A stretch of DNA of 64,000 nt from a virus, in IMG/VR virus record IMGVR_UViG_3300044910_000908, positions 1-64,000 of that record; one strand, given 5' to 3'. Below are positions 1 to 8,197 of the stretch, piece by piece (the first letter of the stretch is position 1; every line of letters starts with the position of its first letter). Under the pieces are notes generated by a model. It searched no databases. It was not told the DNA's origin and saw only the letters and a program-made list of their open reading frames with translations. Position numbers and translations under genes: made by a program.

Positions 1-163
1 AAAAATCATTCATCCCTACTATATTAACAATCCATCTATCATGTTGTTTATCATAAATTGGATGACTAACAATTATATATTTTTTTCTATGATTTCTTTC
101 AAACTGTTGTAATTTATATTCGCAATCTGGTTCTGTTAACCCAACAATACTCTGAAAGTTCAT
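1..163 (-). CDS. hypothetical protein, C-terminus cut by window edge
   Basis: The first 54 codons of a minus-strand gene start with ATG at 163 behind AAGGAGATTTT, a strong ribosome binding site. The visible protein starts MNFQSIVGLTEPDCEY and is mixed charged and hydrophobic. I do not recognise the family. The gene runs off the left edge, so its length is unknown. Confidence 0.6.
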   Translation of the reverse strand, partial: MNFQSIVGLTEPDCEYKLQQFERNHRKKYIIVSHPIYDKQHDRWIVNIVGMNDF

Positions 164-185
164 AAAATCTCCTTATGAAAATTGT

Positions 186-209
186 AAAGGGAGATATTAC
201 TCTCCCTTT
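186..209 (-). terminator. rho-independent terminator
   Basis: AAAGGGAGA and TCTCCCTTT form a 9-bp stem around a 6-nt loop just downstream of the stop codon at 225. It should end transcripts of the 87-aa gene. Confidence 0.6.
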
Positions 210-224
210 ATATTCAAACTTAAA

Positions 225-488
225 TTATTTTTTAATTGGACGGCGTCTTGGTCTAAATGGTTCTGATAGTGTTGCATTATCAGAAGATATACTAACAAAT
301 ACCTCAACAATTTGTTCATTAGGTCTTAATTTAATTTCAGGTTTACCCATAAACATTTTTGCAGCAAATGGATTTACAACAAAATCTGCTTTATTTTGTT
401 CAACATTGAATCCAGCAAAATATAAACCTTCATCATTTACTACAATATAAAATGAATGTTCAACAGCATCTTTATTTTCTTGTGTCAT
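225..488 (-). CDS. hypothetical protein, 87 aa
   Basis: The gene starts at an ATG preceded by GGAGAAAAAA and is followed by a hairpin terminator. The protein is soluble, with a beta-like middle (HSFYIVVNDEGLYFAGF) and a very basic tail, RPRRRPIKK, that could touch nucleic acid. I do not recognise the family; the nucleic acid link is inference from charge only. Confidence 0.6.
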   Translation of the reverse strand: MTQENKDAVEHSFYIVVNDEGLYFAGFNVEQNKADFVVNPFAAKMFMGKPEIKLRPNEQIVEVFVSISSDNATLSEPFRPRRRPIKK

Positions 489-603
489 TTTTTTCTCCTT
501 CGTGGTTATATAATAATCAGCTTCTTATCATCATCTTATTTTTAGACAGACAATCAACTGGTTTCTTGTTCTGACGAATAATATAATTCATCATATGTTT
601 TAT

Positions 604-726
604 TTATTCCATATTTTTTGTAATTTCTTCAAAAACTCTAACTTCCCCTCCTTCATAAGAACCATCGGTTGATAACATTTTTAGAATATCTAAAAGTATA
701 GTTTGTTCATTTTCTGTTAAATTCAT
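604..726 (-). CDS. small hypothetical protein, 40 aa
   Basis: ATG at 726 overlaps the TGA of the phosphoesterase gene (ATGA), the usual coupling in this genome, and the frame stops with TAA at 604-606. The product starts MNLTENEQTILLDILKML and looks like a short amphipathic helix. The following 115 bases up to the next gene hold no convincing gene. Function unknown. Confidence 0.5.
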   Translation of the reverse strand: MNLTENEQTILLDILKMLSTDGSYEGGEVRVFEEITKNME

Positions 727-1487
727 AATTCTATTACTAATTCTTCATCAAACATATTATTTTCCATTTCTCCAAAATGCAATGGATATCCTCTAGGATT
801 TGCAATAATCTTTGTTTCACCTAATTTAAAATTAACTGAATTGTGTCCATGACCATGAATCCAATATTTTGGGTTTTTTCGAACAATTAAATAATCTAAA
901 TTAGACCTAAATCCACCATTATCATGAAATCTATGTTTATACGCAGGAGCAACACACCATTCAGATGGCATATGATGAGTTACAACAATTGTATTTTCAT
1001 CAATTTCTTTTTCAAAATATTCTAGTGTTTTAACAAATATATCATATGCATTATAAGTTGTAAATCTAAAATCACCATTTTGAATATATCTAAAATCATT
1101 TAAAAATGTTCCAACATTATCATGAGTTTGTTTATCGTTCTTATTAAAATCTGTCCATAATGTTCCAGCAACAATTTTTAAATTCTCACTAAATACAATT
1201 GTTTCAGGTTCATCAATAACAAATACATTATCTCCAATAATATTAGATTTAATATTATTTTTTACGTATTTTAAATTTTTACCATAGTATTCATGATTAC
1301 CTAATACATATACAACATAAGGAAATCTTTTAGAAACACTATTAATAAATTCAACTGCAGTTGTTTCACTTCCAATATCACCTGCTAGAATTAAAATGCT
1401 TTCAACATCAGTTTCTAATTCTGGTAATTTAAATGGTTTAAACTCTGTATGTAAATCTGAACAAGGTCTAATATATTTTATACTCAT
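723..1487 (-). CDS. calcineurin-like metallophosphoesterase
   Basis: This 254-aa protein has the metal-binding signature of calcineurin-like phosphoesterases in order: SDLHTE near residue 10, AGDIG near 36, GNHEYY near 63, THHMPSE near 169 and HGHGHNS near 212. Such enzymes hydrolyse phosphomono- or phosphodiesters with a two-metal site. The substrate cannot be told from sequence. The ATG at 1487 overlaps the stop of the upstream 55-aa gene and follows GGAGAAAGT. A second, partial phosphoesterase lies at the right edge of the window and is a different subfamily. Confidence 0.85.
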   Translation of the reverse strand: MSIKYIRPCSDLHTEFKPFKLPELETDVESILILAGDIGSETTAVEFINSVSKRFPYVVYVLGNHEYYGKNLKYVKNNIKSNIIGDNVFVIDEPETIVFSENLKIVAGTLWTDFNKNDKQTHDNVGTFLNDFRYIQNGDFRFTTYNAYDIFVKTLEYFEKEIDENTIVVTHHMPSEWCVAPAYKHRFHDNGGFRSNLDYLIVRKNPKYWIHGHGHNSVNFKLGETKIIANPRGYPLHFGEMENNMFDEELVIEL

Positions 1488-1651
1488 ACTTTCTCCAAAG
1501 TTGGCGCATCATCATGAATTGCTTTTGCTTTACCCATCAACTCATTAATAAAAGGTTCCAAAATTTGCACTTGTTGCTCTTTTGGTAATTTCCAAATAGG
1601 TTTCAATGCAAAAACTAAATCTGCTTTAATTTTTTCAATATCCTCAAACAT
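1484..1651 (-). CDS. small hypothetical protein, 55 aa
   Basis: The reading frame starts inside the 3' end of the ligase gene (ATG at 1651 after AGAGGAATT) and stops in the ATGA overlap with the phosphoesterase start. The product begins MFEDIEKIKADLVFAL and is probably helical and acidic. The tight overlaps on both sides support it as a real gene. Function unknown. Confidence 0.55.
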   Translation of the reverse strand: MFEDIEKIKADLVFALKPIWKLPKEQQVQILEPFINELMGKAKAIHDDAPTLEKV

Positions 1652-3527
1652 ACAATAATTCCTCTAATTGTTGAATAGAAATAATTTTAATACCTTGTTC
1701 TAAAGCTGCTTTTGTTTTGTTAGATGATTTACTAGGGTCTTTCATTACTAAAACTGTAGTATCTTTCTTAATACCAGATTGAACTTCACCACCTAATTCA
1801 ATAATTCTAGTTTCAAATTCAGCATTTCTAAAACCAGTAAAAACAAACTTATCTGCTGATAAAATCCCATCAACAATTTTCATTTGTTTTTCTTGTTTCA
1901 ATTGTATCATACTTTCATCTTTTAGTATATTAAAAAAAGATAAGAAATTAGATAATCCATTAATATAAACATTAGCTGTTTTTTCTTGAAAACCTTCAAT
2001 TTTAATAATATCTTGTAAAGTTGCAGATAAACAATCTTCACCCAATGCATCTACAATAGCTTTAGCTCTTCGTTTTCCAAATCCTCTACCAAAATAAGGC
2101 CATGCTCCCAATAGTTCCCATAAATAAATATCATTTAATTTATTATGCAAGCTATTAAAAGCTTTAATACCATTTTTGCCAATTAAAAATTCCCACTCTT
2201 CTTCAGACATTGAAATAATATGAATAATCTCTGAAAATCCATTAGACATTAAAGTTGTTAAAGTTGCTTCCTGAACATTGTCAATATCTAACTGGTTGAA
2301 AAAATGTTTTAATTGTAATAATTTGACATCATCATTATCAAATTTAGATACAGCATCAACTCCAGTTTCGTTCCATTCCCATTCGAAATCATCAGGAGCA
2401 TCCCAAGTATCAGCAGGTTGGATAACCTCTAATATATCAGGAATAACATCACCAGCACGAGTAATTGAAAGAATTGCTCCAGGACCAATATTATTATCTC
2501 TAATAAATTTAGCATTAAATCCTGAACATCTAGAAATTGTAATACCACATAAATCAACTGGTTCAATAACAACAGTAGGTTTTAAATATTTATGTTTACT
2601 AATATTCCACTCTACATATAATGCTTTAACTTGTGCAATATTATCTTCAGCTCTAGTTTTCCATTTAAATGCATATTTAGGATTACATGATGTTGAATGA
2701 ATTCCTAATTCTTGTCTTTTAATTGTATCAGAATATTCACCAACAATACCATCAATTTCATATTCTGAGTCCATTCTCATCAATTTCAGAATTTCATTTA
2801 ATGCTTGTTCATTACAACTAACGTGAGATAACCAAACATAATGTGGAATTTTGAAATTATTTTCTTTCAAAAAATTAAAATTGTCAACCTGATTATCTGA
2901 AGTATTAACGCCATACGCCACAAAATCTAAATAAGGAAATACTGATAAAGGAATTTCTTTAGAATTTATTAAACCATTTGCTATGCCACGTAAATTTTTG
3001 TATTCTTTACCAGAAGCTTCTTTTAGTTTTTCTTTAACAATTCCAAAATTACTTTTCTTAATAATGAATTCGCCACGAATTTCTAAATTATCTCCTGTAG
3101 TATTTTTTATAACCATAGGAACTGACATTAATCTAACATGTCTTGAAACATCAGCTCCAGAAACACCATCACCTCGAGTATATCCTGAAACAAAAACACC
3201 ATCTGAATTATATTTGATGGTTAATGAAGAACCATCTAATTTTTCAGAAAACAATAACTCTTCTTTATTATAATTAGTACGTGTTTTCCATTTTTCAAAT
3301 TCACCCTCATGAACTTGTTCTAAACCACCAATTTGATTAGTATGTTTAATTTCAGAACCTCTAACAGTTGCTCCTATTTGCTGAAAAAATGGATTATTAG
3401 GCCATGTTAATTGAGCTTCTCTATATAACAAATCATATTCATTATCAGGAATTAAAACATCTCCAGTATTATAATAAACATTCGCACATTCAATTAGGAA
3501 GTCAATTGTTTGTTTTTCAGTTTTCAT
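1644..3527 (-). CDS. ligA: NAD+-dependent DNA ligase (LigA-type) lacking the zinc finger
   Basis: The 627-aa protein seals DNA nicks using NAD+. The adenylation lysine sits in SEKLDGSS (Lys 96), preceded by a short Ia-like helical start and followed by nucleotidyltransferase motifs (TRGDG, IRGEF, DGIVGEY, AFKWKT), an OB fold (GAILSITRAGDVIPDI), helix-hairpin-helix repeats and a C-terminal BRCT domain (VFTGFRNAEFE). The four-cysteine zinc finger normally between OB fold and HhH is absent. T4 itself uses an ATP ligase, so this is a replacement. It probably joins Okazaki fragments with the flap nuclease at 15-16 kb. The protein is slightly shorter than bacterial LigA (about 670 aa), consistent with the missing finger. 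Confidence 0.93.
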   Translation of the reverse strand: MKTEKQTIDFLIECANVYYNTGDVLIPDNEYDLLYREAQLTWPNNPFFQQIGATVRGSEIKHTNQIGGLEQVHEGEFEKWKTRTNYNKEELLFSEKLDGSSLTIKYNSDGVFVSGYTRGDGVSGADVSRHVRLMSVPMVIKNTTGDNLEIRGEFIIKKSNFGIVKEKLKEASGKEYKNLRGIANGLINSKEIPLSVFPYLDFVAYGVNTSDNQVDNFNFLKENNFKIPHYVWLSHVSCNEQALNEILKLMRMDSEYEIDGIVGEYSDTIKRQELGIHSTSCNPKYAFKWKTRAEDNIAQVKALYVEWNISKHKYLKPTVVIEPVDLCGITISRCSGFNAKFIRDNNIGPGAILSITRAGDVIPDILEVIQPADTWDAPDDFEWEWNETGVDAVSKFDNDDVKLLQLKHFFNQLDIDNVQEATLTTLMSNGFSEIIHIISMSEEEWEFLIGKNGIKAFNSLHNKLNDIYLWELLGAWPYFGRGFGKRRAKAIVDALGEDCLSATLQDIIKIEGFQEKTANVYINGLSNFLSFFNILKDESMIQLKQEKQMKIVDGILSADKFVFTGFRNAEFETRIIELGGEVQSGIKKDTTVLVMKDPSKSSNKTKAALEQGIKIISIQQLEELLYV

Positions 3528-3539
3528 CGTAGTAAAATC

Positions 3540-3860
3540 CTATTTTTTATAAATTGTAAATTTTGGAATAAATGTAGAATAATCTATTGAATAATCATCA
3601 GTATATGTTCTACCTCCAAATGTTATTTTATCATAAACAAATGAAAAATTAAACAACAATCTAAAAAATAATTTCAATTTCCATAATTTTTGTCTACGCC
3701 ATCTATCTTTAACTCCTGCTTCTTTTATCACATGAACATAAATTAATGTATATAAAACAACAAAATATTTAATTATTGCATATAATAAAATACAAAATAA
3801 AATATATAATATTGTCCATATTACAATTTTTCCAGTCCATAAATAAATTAAATCTATCAT
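3540..3860 (-). CDS. small membrane protein, 106 aa
   Basis: Residues about 10-40 are strongly hydrophobic (IVIWTILYILFCILLYAIIK), giving one or two membrane segments, and are followed by a basic, aromatic tail. The start follows AGAGGAAATAATT and the gene lies 12 bp downstream of the ligase start. I do not recognise a family; it is probably an inner-membrane protein of the infected cell. Confidence 0.55.
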   Translation of the reverse strand: MIDLIYLWTGKIVIWTILYILFCILLYAIIKYFVVLYTLIYVHVIKEAGVKDRWRRQKLWKLKLFFRLLFNFSFVYDKITFGGRTYTDDYSIDYSTFIPKFTIYKK

Positions 3861-3862
3861 AA

Positions 3863-4639
3863 TTATTTCCTCTTTTTAGTAGGTTCTTTTTTAAAGGCAT
3901 ATTTATGATCAAAGCCATGAGCTGCAATTCTATATTTGTCTTCGATATTAATCATAATATTCCCCGGATATTCTAATTTAGCATCCACAAACATGGCAAG
4001 TTCTTGATAAGCAGTATATGCATCTAAACATTTATAAAATTGAATGTTTTTTAATTCAATATTAATTTCAATTTCATAACTTGATGGAGAATAATATCGG
4101 AAAATTTTAGGTAATCCAATTACAATTTTATATTCAGATAATAATGCAGAATAATCTCTAATATTAGAAAATAATTTTTGTAAATATTCTTTATTCCAAT
4201 ATTGACTATCATCTGAAGAATACCAATAACTTTTTTTCTTATCAGCTTTTTCTGGCATAATTAATTTTAATTCTTTTTCATAGAATTCTAATAAATTTTC
4301 ATATGAATAAAAATAATTATCGAAATTTTTTCCATATGCGCCAGGTTCTGAATAAAGCCTAACAAAGGGATACGTTTTTCCTGCAAAAATTACAAAATTA
4401 ATTACAATATTAATCTTTTCATTATCAATATTTTTTACATAATGATATGTCCTTAAATTATCATTAAATAAACATGTTAATAGATGAACATTTTCAATTT
4501 TTGTTTTATCATATTTAGATTTAAATGGAATTTGTAATGTAGATGGTTCCCTCAAAAAAATATTTCCTGATTTATCTAAACCAAATTGGGAAATACAACA
4601 ATCATAATAATCATTAACTTTTTCGCCAAGAATACGCAT
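3863..4639 (-). CDS. hypothetical protein, 258 aa
   Basis: This is the first gene behind a strong minus-strand promoter at 4680-4708 and precedes the membrane protein by 2 bp, so the two are probably one transcript with ligA. The sequence is rich in Tyr, Lys and Asn with no transmembrane segment and a basic end (EPTKKRK). No motif is recognised. Confidence 0.6.
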   Translation of the reverse strand: MRILGEKVNDYYDCCISQFGLDKSGNIFLREPSTLQIPFKSKYDKTKIENVHLLTCLFNDNLRTYHYVKNIDNEKINIVINFVIFAGKTYPFVRLYSEPGAYGKNFDNYFYSYENLLEFYEKELKLIMPEKADKKKSYWYSSDDSQYWNKEYLQKLFSNIRDYSALLSEYKIVIGLPKIFRYYSPSSYEIEINIELKNIQFYKCLDAYTAYQELAMFVDAKLEYPGNIMINIEDKYRIAAHGFDHKYAFKKEPTKKRK

Positions 4640-4679
4640 ATTTTAAATCCTAATATCTTTTATTATTATTAATAATTAT

Positions 4680-4708
4680 ATTATAATCCAATTTATAAAA
4701 AAAGTAAA
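4680..4708 (-). promoter_or_regulatory. early-type sigma70 promoter
   Basis: On the minus strand TTTACT (4703-4708) is followed after 17 bp by TATAAT (4680-4685). The ATG of the 258-aa gene lies about 40 bp downstream. Confidence 0.6.
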
Positions 4709-4718
4709 TATTTTTTAT

Positions 4719-4726
4719 TATAAATA
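4719..4726 (+). promoter_or_regulatory. T4-late-type promoter box TATAAATA
   Basis: An exact TATAAATA on the plus strand sits 35 bp before the start of the lone plus-strand gene at 4761. T4 late promoters consist of this single box read by the gp55 sigma factor. The surrounding DNA is AT-rich, so chance is possible. Confidence 0.45.
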
Positions 4727-4760
4727 TTTAAAATTATAATTACACGGAGTTGTATGCATC

Positions 4761-5192
4761 ATGAAAATAAAAGCACCACCATTAATTTTAGAAAAAATAT
4801 CAGATGAAACAAATTTACATTTTTTATCTTTTATAGAATATAAACGAAGAGAATATGTTGGTATTATAGATAATATAACACAACATCATGTTAAAGCTTA
4901 TATATTTGAAAATATAAGACCTAATTCTATAAAATTAAATGATTTTATGTCAACAGCAATAAAGTGGTATTATAGTGAATCTTATAAAAAACCATTAAGC
5001 ATTTCAATATCACAGCAAGGATTATCGAATTTAACTTCTCCTTTATATAAACAATTTGATATTAATGGTATTTCTAGAATAGTTGGGCAACCATTTATTT
5101 TTGACCATTTTACAACTCAATCTGTTAAAAAGAAAAAGGTATTACAAATTCCTGAAGGTATTGAAATTCGTCTTAAGAAAGTGGCATTTTAA
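4761..5192 (+). CDS. hypothetical protein, 143 aa, plus strand
   Basis: One of only two plus-strand genes. It begins at ATG 4761, 11 bases after ACGGAG, with a TATAAATA box upstream, and ends 20 bp inside the convergent 55-aa gene. The protein is soluble and basic near the end (SVKKKKVL). No family recognised. The late-type promoter and opposite orientation suggest a late, possibly virion-related role, which is inference. Confidence 0.6.
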   Translation: MKIKAPPLILEKISDETNLHFLSFIEYKRREYVGIIDNITQHHVKAYIFENIRPNSIKLNDFMSTAIKWYYSESYKKPLSISISQQGLSNLTSPLYKQFDINGISRIVGQPFIFDHFTTQSVKKKKVLQIPEGIEIRLKKVAF

Positions 5193-5340
5193 TTTCAAAT
5201 TTACCATGATAAAAATTCTGGGGTATAATAATTAAATTTCCAGAATTTTTATCTAGTGTAATTTTATTTACATTACTATTATTGTGTTGTAAATTAGTAT
5301 TAACCAATTTAAGATATTCTATAAATTCTGACAAATCCAT
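5173..5340 (-). CDS. small hypothetical protein, 55 aa
   Basis: ATG at 5340 follows AGGGAAATAATA; the frame ends with TAA at 5173-5175, overlapping the 3' end of the plus-strand gene. The product starts MDLSEFIEYLKLVNTN. It sits in the same co-directional row as the FmdB-type and nucleotidyltransferase genes. Function unknown. Confidence 0.5.
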   Translation of the reverse strand: MDLSEFIEYLKLVNTNLQHNNSNVNKITLDKNSGNLIIIPQNFYHGKFEIKMPLS

Positions 5341-5342
5341 TA

Positions 5343-5528
5343 TTATTTCCCTTTATATCCACTTTCTCTAAACCAACCATCCCCTTTTAATTTAAAACCT
5401 GCAGAACCTATTTGTTTATCCATTACTGTTCCACAATTATTACAATTAATTTCAGGTTTTTCGTTCCATTTATGATTAGCTTCTTGAATATTTTGGCAAT
5501 TTGAACATTTATAATCATGCAACATCAT
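5343..5528 (-). CDS. FmdB-type zinc ribbon protein
   Basis: The 61-aa protein has two CxxC knuckles (KCSNC near residue 8 and NCNNC near 29) and the C-terminal block SAGFKLKGDGW that is typical of the FmdB/CxxC_CXXC_SSSS family. These small zinc ribbons are common in bacteria and phages and are thought to be regulatory or RNA/DNA associated, but no activity is established. The start overlaps the end of the nucleotidyltransferase gene. The initiator could be either of two adjacent Met codons. Confidence 0.7.
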   Translation of the reverse strand: MMLHDYKCSNCQNIQEANHKWNEKPEINCNNCGTVMDKQIGSAGFKLKGDGWFRESGYKGK

Positions 5529-6537
5529 AAGTTATATATACTCCTTTCATTTGTAATTTTAACCAATTAAAAAAATATTCTTCTAATTTTGGAGACATTT
5601 CTTGCAAAGAGGTTAGTTGTTGTTGATATTGTAATTGAGAAAATAATTCTCTAATAAACTCAGCAACAAACTCTTCAGATAATTCTCCATTTTTAATTTG
5701 TAGTAAAAACTGAGTATTATTTCTTGGAAAAGTAATTTTCTTTGTCATTAAATATTCAATACCTTGTTGAATAATTCTAACACTATGCATCATTGCTTTC
5801 CAATCAGTTCCAGATAAACTTTGTTCAGTTCTATCTCCATATTTATTTTCAAGAATTTTCAATGATTTCGAGAAATGTTTTAATGTAGTATTAAAAGCAA
5901 ATGTTTTATTTCCAATAGCTAATGCATCTTGTTCATCATTTGCTCGAGTTGCTGGAATAGTTGTAATGAAAATTGGTTCATTATTATTCCTTGAATACTT
6001 GGTGATATTTGCTAATACAAAATCTTGTATAGTTAATTTATTTAAATTCTGAGTTGATGCTAATTCTGAAATGTCATTATACAATTTTCTAATAGCATCA
6101 AGACGTTCTCCTTTCAAAGAATATTTTAATGCTTGAGAATAAGCATAACCAATAATACATTCAATGTTTTTATTAGCAAATTCAGAAACTAAGCCATTAA
6201 AAAAATGTTTCAATTTCATTTCATATTCTTGATTAATATATTCTACATTAGTATTAGATATATAAGCAAATACAACTTCTAATGCATAAGTTTGATTTTG
6301 TAAAAAATGTTTTGCAAATACTTGAATTGGAATAAATTCTTCTTCTATTTCTCCAGCTTTAGTGCTTTCATTTGGTTTTGCATCTCGTTCTTTATAAATT
6401 TCTGCTTTTTTACCAATCAGCATATCACCATAATCTGGCAAATAAATTGTTTTTAAATCAATATCAGAAGTTGGAGTATTGGTTCCGTATAACATAGAAC
6501 CATGTTTAATTGTTAATAATTTAATTGGTTTTTTCAT
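5515..6537 (-). CDS. nucleotidyltransferase-superfamily protein
   Basis: The 340-aa protein begins with a polymerase-beta-type nucleotidyltransferase motif, HGSMLYGTNTPTSDIDLK (residues about 12-29), in which GS and the two aspartates of SDID are the expected nucleotide and metal ligands. The rest is helical. Similar proteins annotated as predicted nucleotidyltransferases (YcgL/RlaP-like) are frequent in large phages, but their substrates are not known. It overlaps the upstream 122-aa gene and the downstream FmdB-type gene, so the three are co-transcribed. Confidence 0.7.
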   Translation of the reverse strand: MKKPIKLLTIKHGSMLYGTNTPTSDIDLKTIYLPDYGDMLIGKKAEIYKERDAKPNESTKAGEIEEEFIPIQVFAKHFLQNQTYALEVVFAYISNTNVEYINQEYEMKLKHFFNGLVSEFANKNIECIIGYAYSQALKYSLKGERLDAIRKLYNDISELASTQNLNKLTIQDFVLANITKYSRNNNEPIFITTIPATRANDEQDALAIGNKTFAFNTTLKHFSKSLKILENKYGDRTEQSLSGTDWKAMMHSVRIIQQGIEYLMTKKITFPRNNTQFLLQIKNGELSEEFVAEFIRELFSQLQYQQQLTSLQEMSPKLEEYFFNWLKLQMKGVYITYDVA

Positions 6538-6889
6538 ATTTTAATTTTCTTATTCCATTCAAAATATTTACAAGATCAGAAATTTTGAGTTTTTTATGTT
6601 TTATAATATTTTTTTCAGGAACATTATATATTTTATCTAAAGTTCCATCTGTAATATATTCATCTTTAGGATACATCATTCTGCATTTAATTAGATTATT
6701 AATATTATGATCATAACAACATTCAGATAACATTAACAATCTATGACCACTAATTGGTTTTTTATCTTCATAATATTGAAATATCATATCAAAAACATCT
6801 TGTATAATAAAATCAGAATAATAATAAGTTAATTCTTCAGTTATTAACTTATAATATTTTGTGGTAGCCGATAAATTCTCACTTATCAT
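6521..6889 (-). CDS. hypothetical protein, 122 aa
   Basis: A helical, cysteine-containing protein (LMLSECCYDHNINNLIKC) with a basic C-terminus. Its start overlaps the upstream gene by 4 bp and its end overlaps the nucleotidyltransferase start, implying translational coupling. No family recognised. Confidence 0.55.
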   Translation of the reverse strand: MISENLSATTKYYKLITEELTYYYSDFIIQDVFDMIFQYYEDKKPISGHRLLMLSECCYDHNINNLIKCRMMYPKDEYITDGTLDKIYNVPEKNIIKHKKLKISDLVNILNGIRKLKYEKTN

Positions 6890-7158
6890 TGATTAATTAA
6901 TCCATAAAAAACTAAAGAATAGTCATCTTTTTCAGATTGGAAAATTTCATCAAAAACATACAATTTAGCAAATTGGATAATAGCTTCCTGTTCTTCTTCA
7001 GAAAATTTTTCAACATTATATTCAGATTTATCTGCAAATACTGTATATAAAACAATATTTTGATTAACTTGTCCATTTTCTGAATATACATCAAATATAG
7101 CATTTTCAAATTCTGCAGCAAAAACATTTTTAATTTTGTCATCAGTATTAGTCATCAT
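6886..7158 (-). CDS. hypothetical acidic protein, 90 aa
   Basis: First gene behind the promoter at 7198-7225; the start follows TTGGAGATAAGACA and could be either of two tandem Met codons. The protein is acidic (FSEEEQEAII) and soluble. No family recognised. Its promoter probably drives the nucleotidyltransferase and FmdB-type genes too. Confidence 0.6.
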   Translation of the reverse strand: MMTNTDDKIKNVFAAEFENAIFDVYSENGQVNQNIVLYTVFADKSEYNVEKFSEEEQEAIIQFAKLYVFDEIFQSEKDDYSLVFYGLINQ

Positions 7159-7197
7159 TGTCTTATCTCCAAAAAATTAAATTTTTAATACAGGATA

Positions 7198-7225
7198 ATT
7201 ATAACATAATTTAACAAAAAGTAAA
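7198..7225 (-). promoter_or_regulatory. early-type sigma70 promoter
   Basis: TTTACT (7220-7225), 16-bp spacer, TATAAT (7198-7203) on the minus strand, 40 bp before the 90-aa gene. Confidence 0.6.
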
Positions 7226-7226
7226 A

Positions 7227-7607
7227 CTATTTTCCATCAACTATATTTAAAACCTTAGGCAACATAGCTCTAAGGTGACCAGCAAATTTAAATTTTAAAA
7301 TATCACCAGTTTGTTTATCTATTACAATATCACTAAATCTAACAACATTAGAAAAATTTTTCTCTAACTCATTATCTTGCAAAATTCCATATCTTGATTT
7401 TGTAATATAACAATCATAACCATTAATTTCAATGTGCAAATAATCCTTTCCAGAAAATTTTTCAATAATAGGTGCATCAGCTTTAAACGAACCATTTAAA
7501 ATCTCATTTTGATAATCAACAGAAACCCAAGGTTCCATATCATAAAATTCTTGATTCCTCATTCTTTTAATATAACCTGGAAATGTAACTAGTTTATCTG
7601 GTTCCAT
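7227..7607 (-). CDS. hypothetical protein, 126 aa
   Basis: The start follows AGAGAGAGGATATTATT. The sequence is mostly beta-like and includes the phrase YLHIEINGYDCYITKS, which weakly recalls the middle of the 169-aa protein at 37.1-37.6 kb (IKIEINGLEFFIPY). They may be distant paralogues. No function can be given. Confidence 0.55.
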   Translation of the reverse strand: MEPDKLVTFPGYIKRMRNQEFYDMEPWVSVDYQNEILNGSFKADAPIIEKFSGKDYLHIEINGYDCYITKSRYGILQDNELEKNFSNVVRFSDIVIDKQTGDILKFKFAGHLRAMLPKVLNIVDGK

Positions 7608-7624
7608 AATAATATCCTCTCTCT

Positions 7625-8197
7625 TTATAATATACCTAATTCTATTAAATGCAATTGCAATACTATAACATGCGCATAAGCAATAGCATGACTTCTTTTA
7701 AAACTAAATTCATCTGTTTGTTGATAAAGTATTGATTTTATTACTTCTTTTTGCTTTAAATATAATGGAACTAAATTATATTTTCCAGGTCTGATTAATG
7801 CAATAGCATCTGCGATATCTTCAATGGAATTAGGTTTAATTTTTAATAATAAATCATAATGTTTAGATAATTGAAATAATTTTGAAACATGATTTTTATC
7901 AAGTAATAAATTCCAATTAGGTTCTAATTTCAAAAGTTCAGTTATTTCTTCACGAGATTGGAAGTAATCATAAATTGAAAGATGTAAAAAATCTACTTTA
8001 AAATAACCTAATTCTTCAGCTTGTTCATAAGGAATTGCTGATAATTTTGTTAAGGGGTCTATAGGTATATTTTGAGGATAATGCCCACATGGGTGAGGAG
8101 ATAACTTTTCATCTTTTAAAAGACATGCTCGCGTCCAAGGAAATATATCTTGAGGATTAAATTTAGTTGGAGTATCGATATCAACATCAAAATTCAT
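7625..8197 (-). CDS. DNA polymerase III alpha (DnaE)-like palm fragment, downstream part
   Basis: The 190-aa protein resembles bacterial DnaE from the catalytic motif onward. It opens with MNFDVDIDTP, matching the PDFDVDF block that carries two catalytic aspartates. It then has EELGYFKVDFLHLS, matching the GLVKFDFLGL block with the third aspartate, then VSKLFQLS (GVFQLES) and ADAIALIRPGKYN (IALVALYRPGP). The segment between the first two blocks is much shorter than in DnaE. The preceding part of the palm (GRGSS) is in the gene at 8953-9453, with two small genes inserted between. Family assignment rests on ordered motif matches; activity is uncertain. Confidence 0.65.
   Translation of the reverse strand: MNFDVDIDTPTKFNPQDIFPWTRACLLKDEKLSPHPCGHYPQNIPIDPLTKLSAIPYEQAEELGYFKVDFLHLSIYDYFQSREEITELLKLEPNWNLLLDKNHVSKLFQLSKHYDLLLKIKPNSIEDIADAIALIRPGKYNLVPLYLKQKEVIKSILYQQTDEFSFKRSHAIAYAHVIVLQLHLIELGIL

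Noticed and set aside
489-603. 25-codon open frame MMNYIIRQNKK...
   Set aside because: Too short and without a ribosome binding site within the usual distance.
2278-3273. Plus-strand open frames (140 and 96 aa) inside the ligase gene
   Set aside because: They are antisense to a clear NAD-ligase gene, have no ribosome binding site and no family resemblance.
6912-7142. 76-aa minus frame overlapping the 90-aa gene
   Set aside because: It is a +1 shadow of the 6886-7158 gene; composition is Leu/Ile/Lys-only and typical of AT-rich noise.
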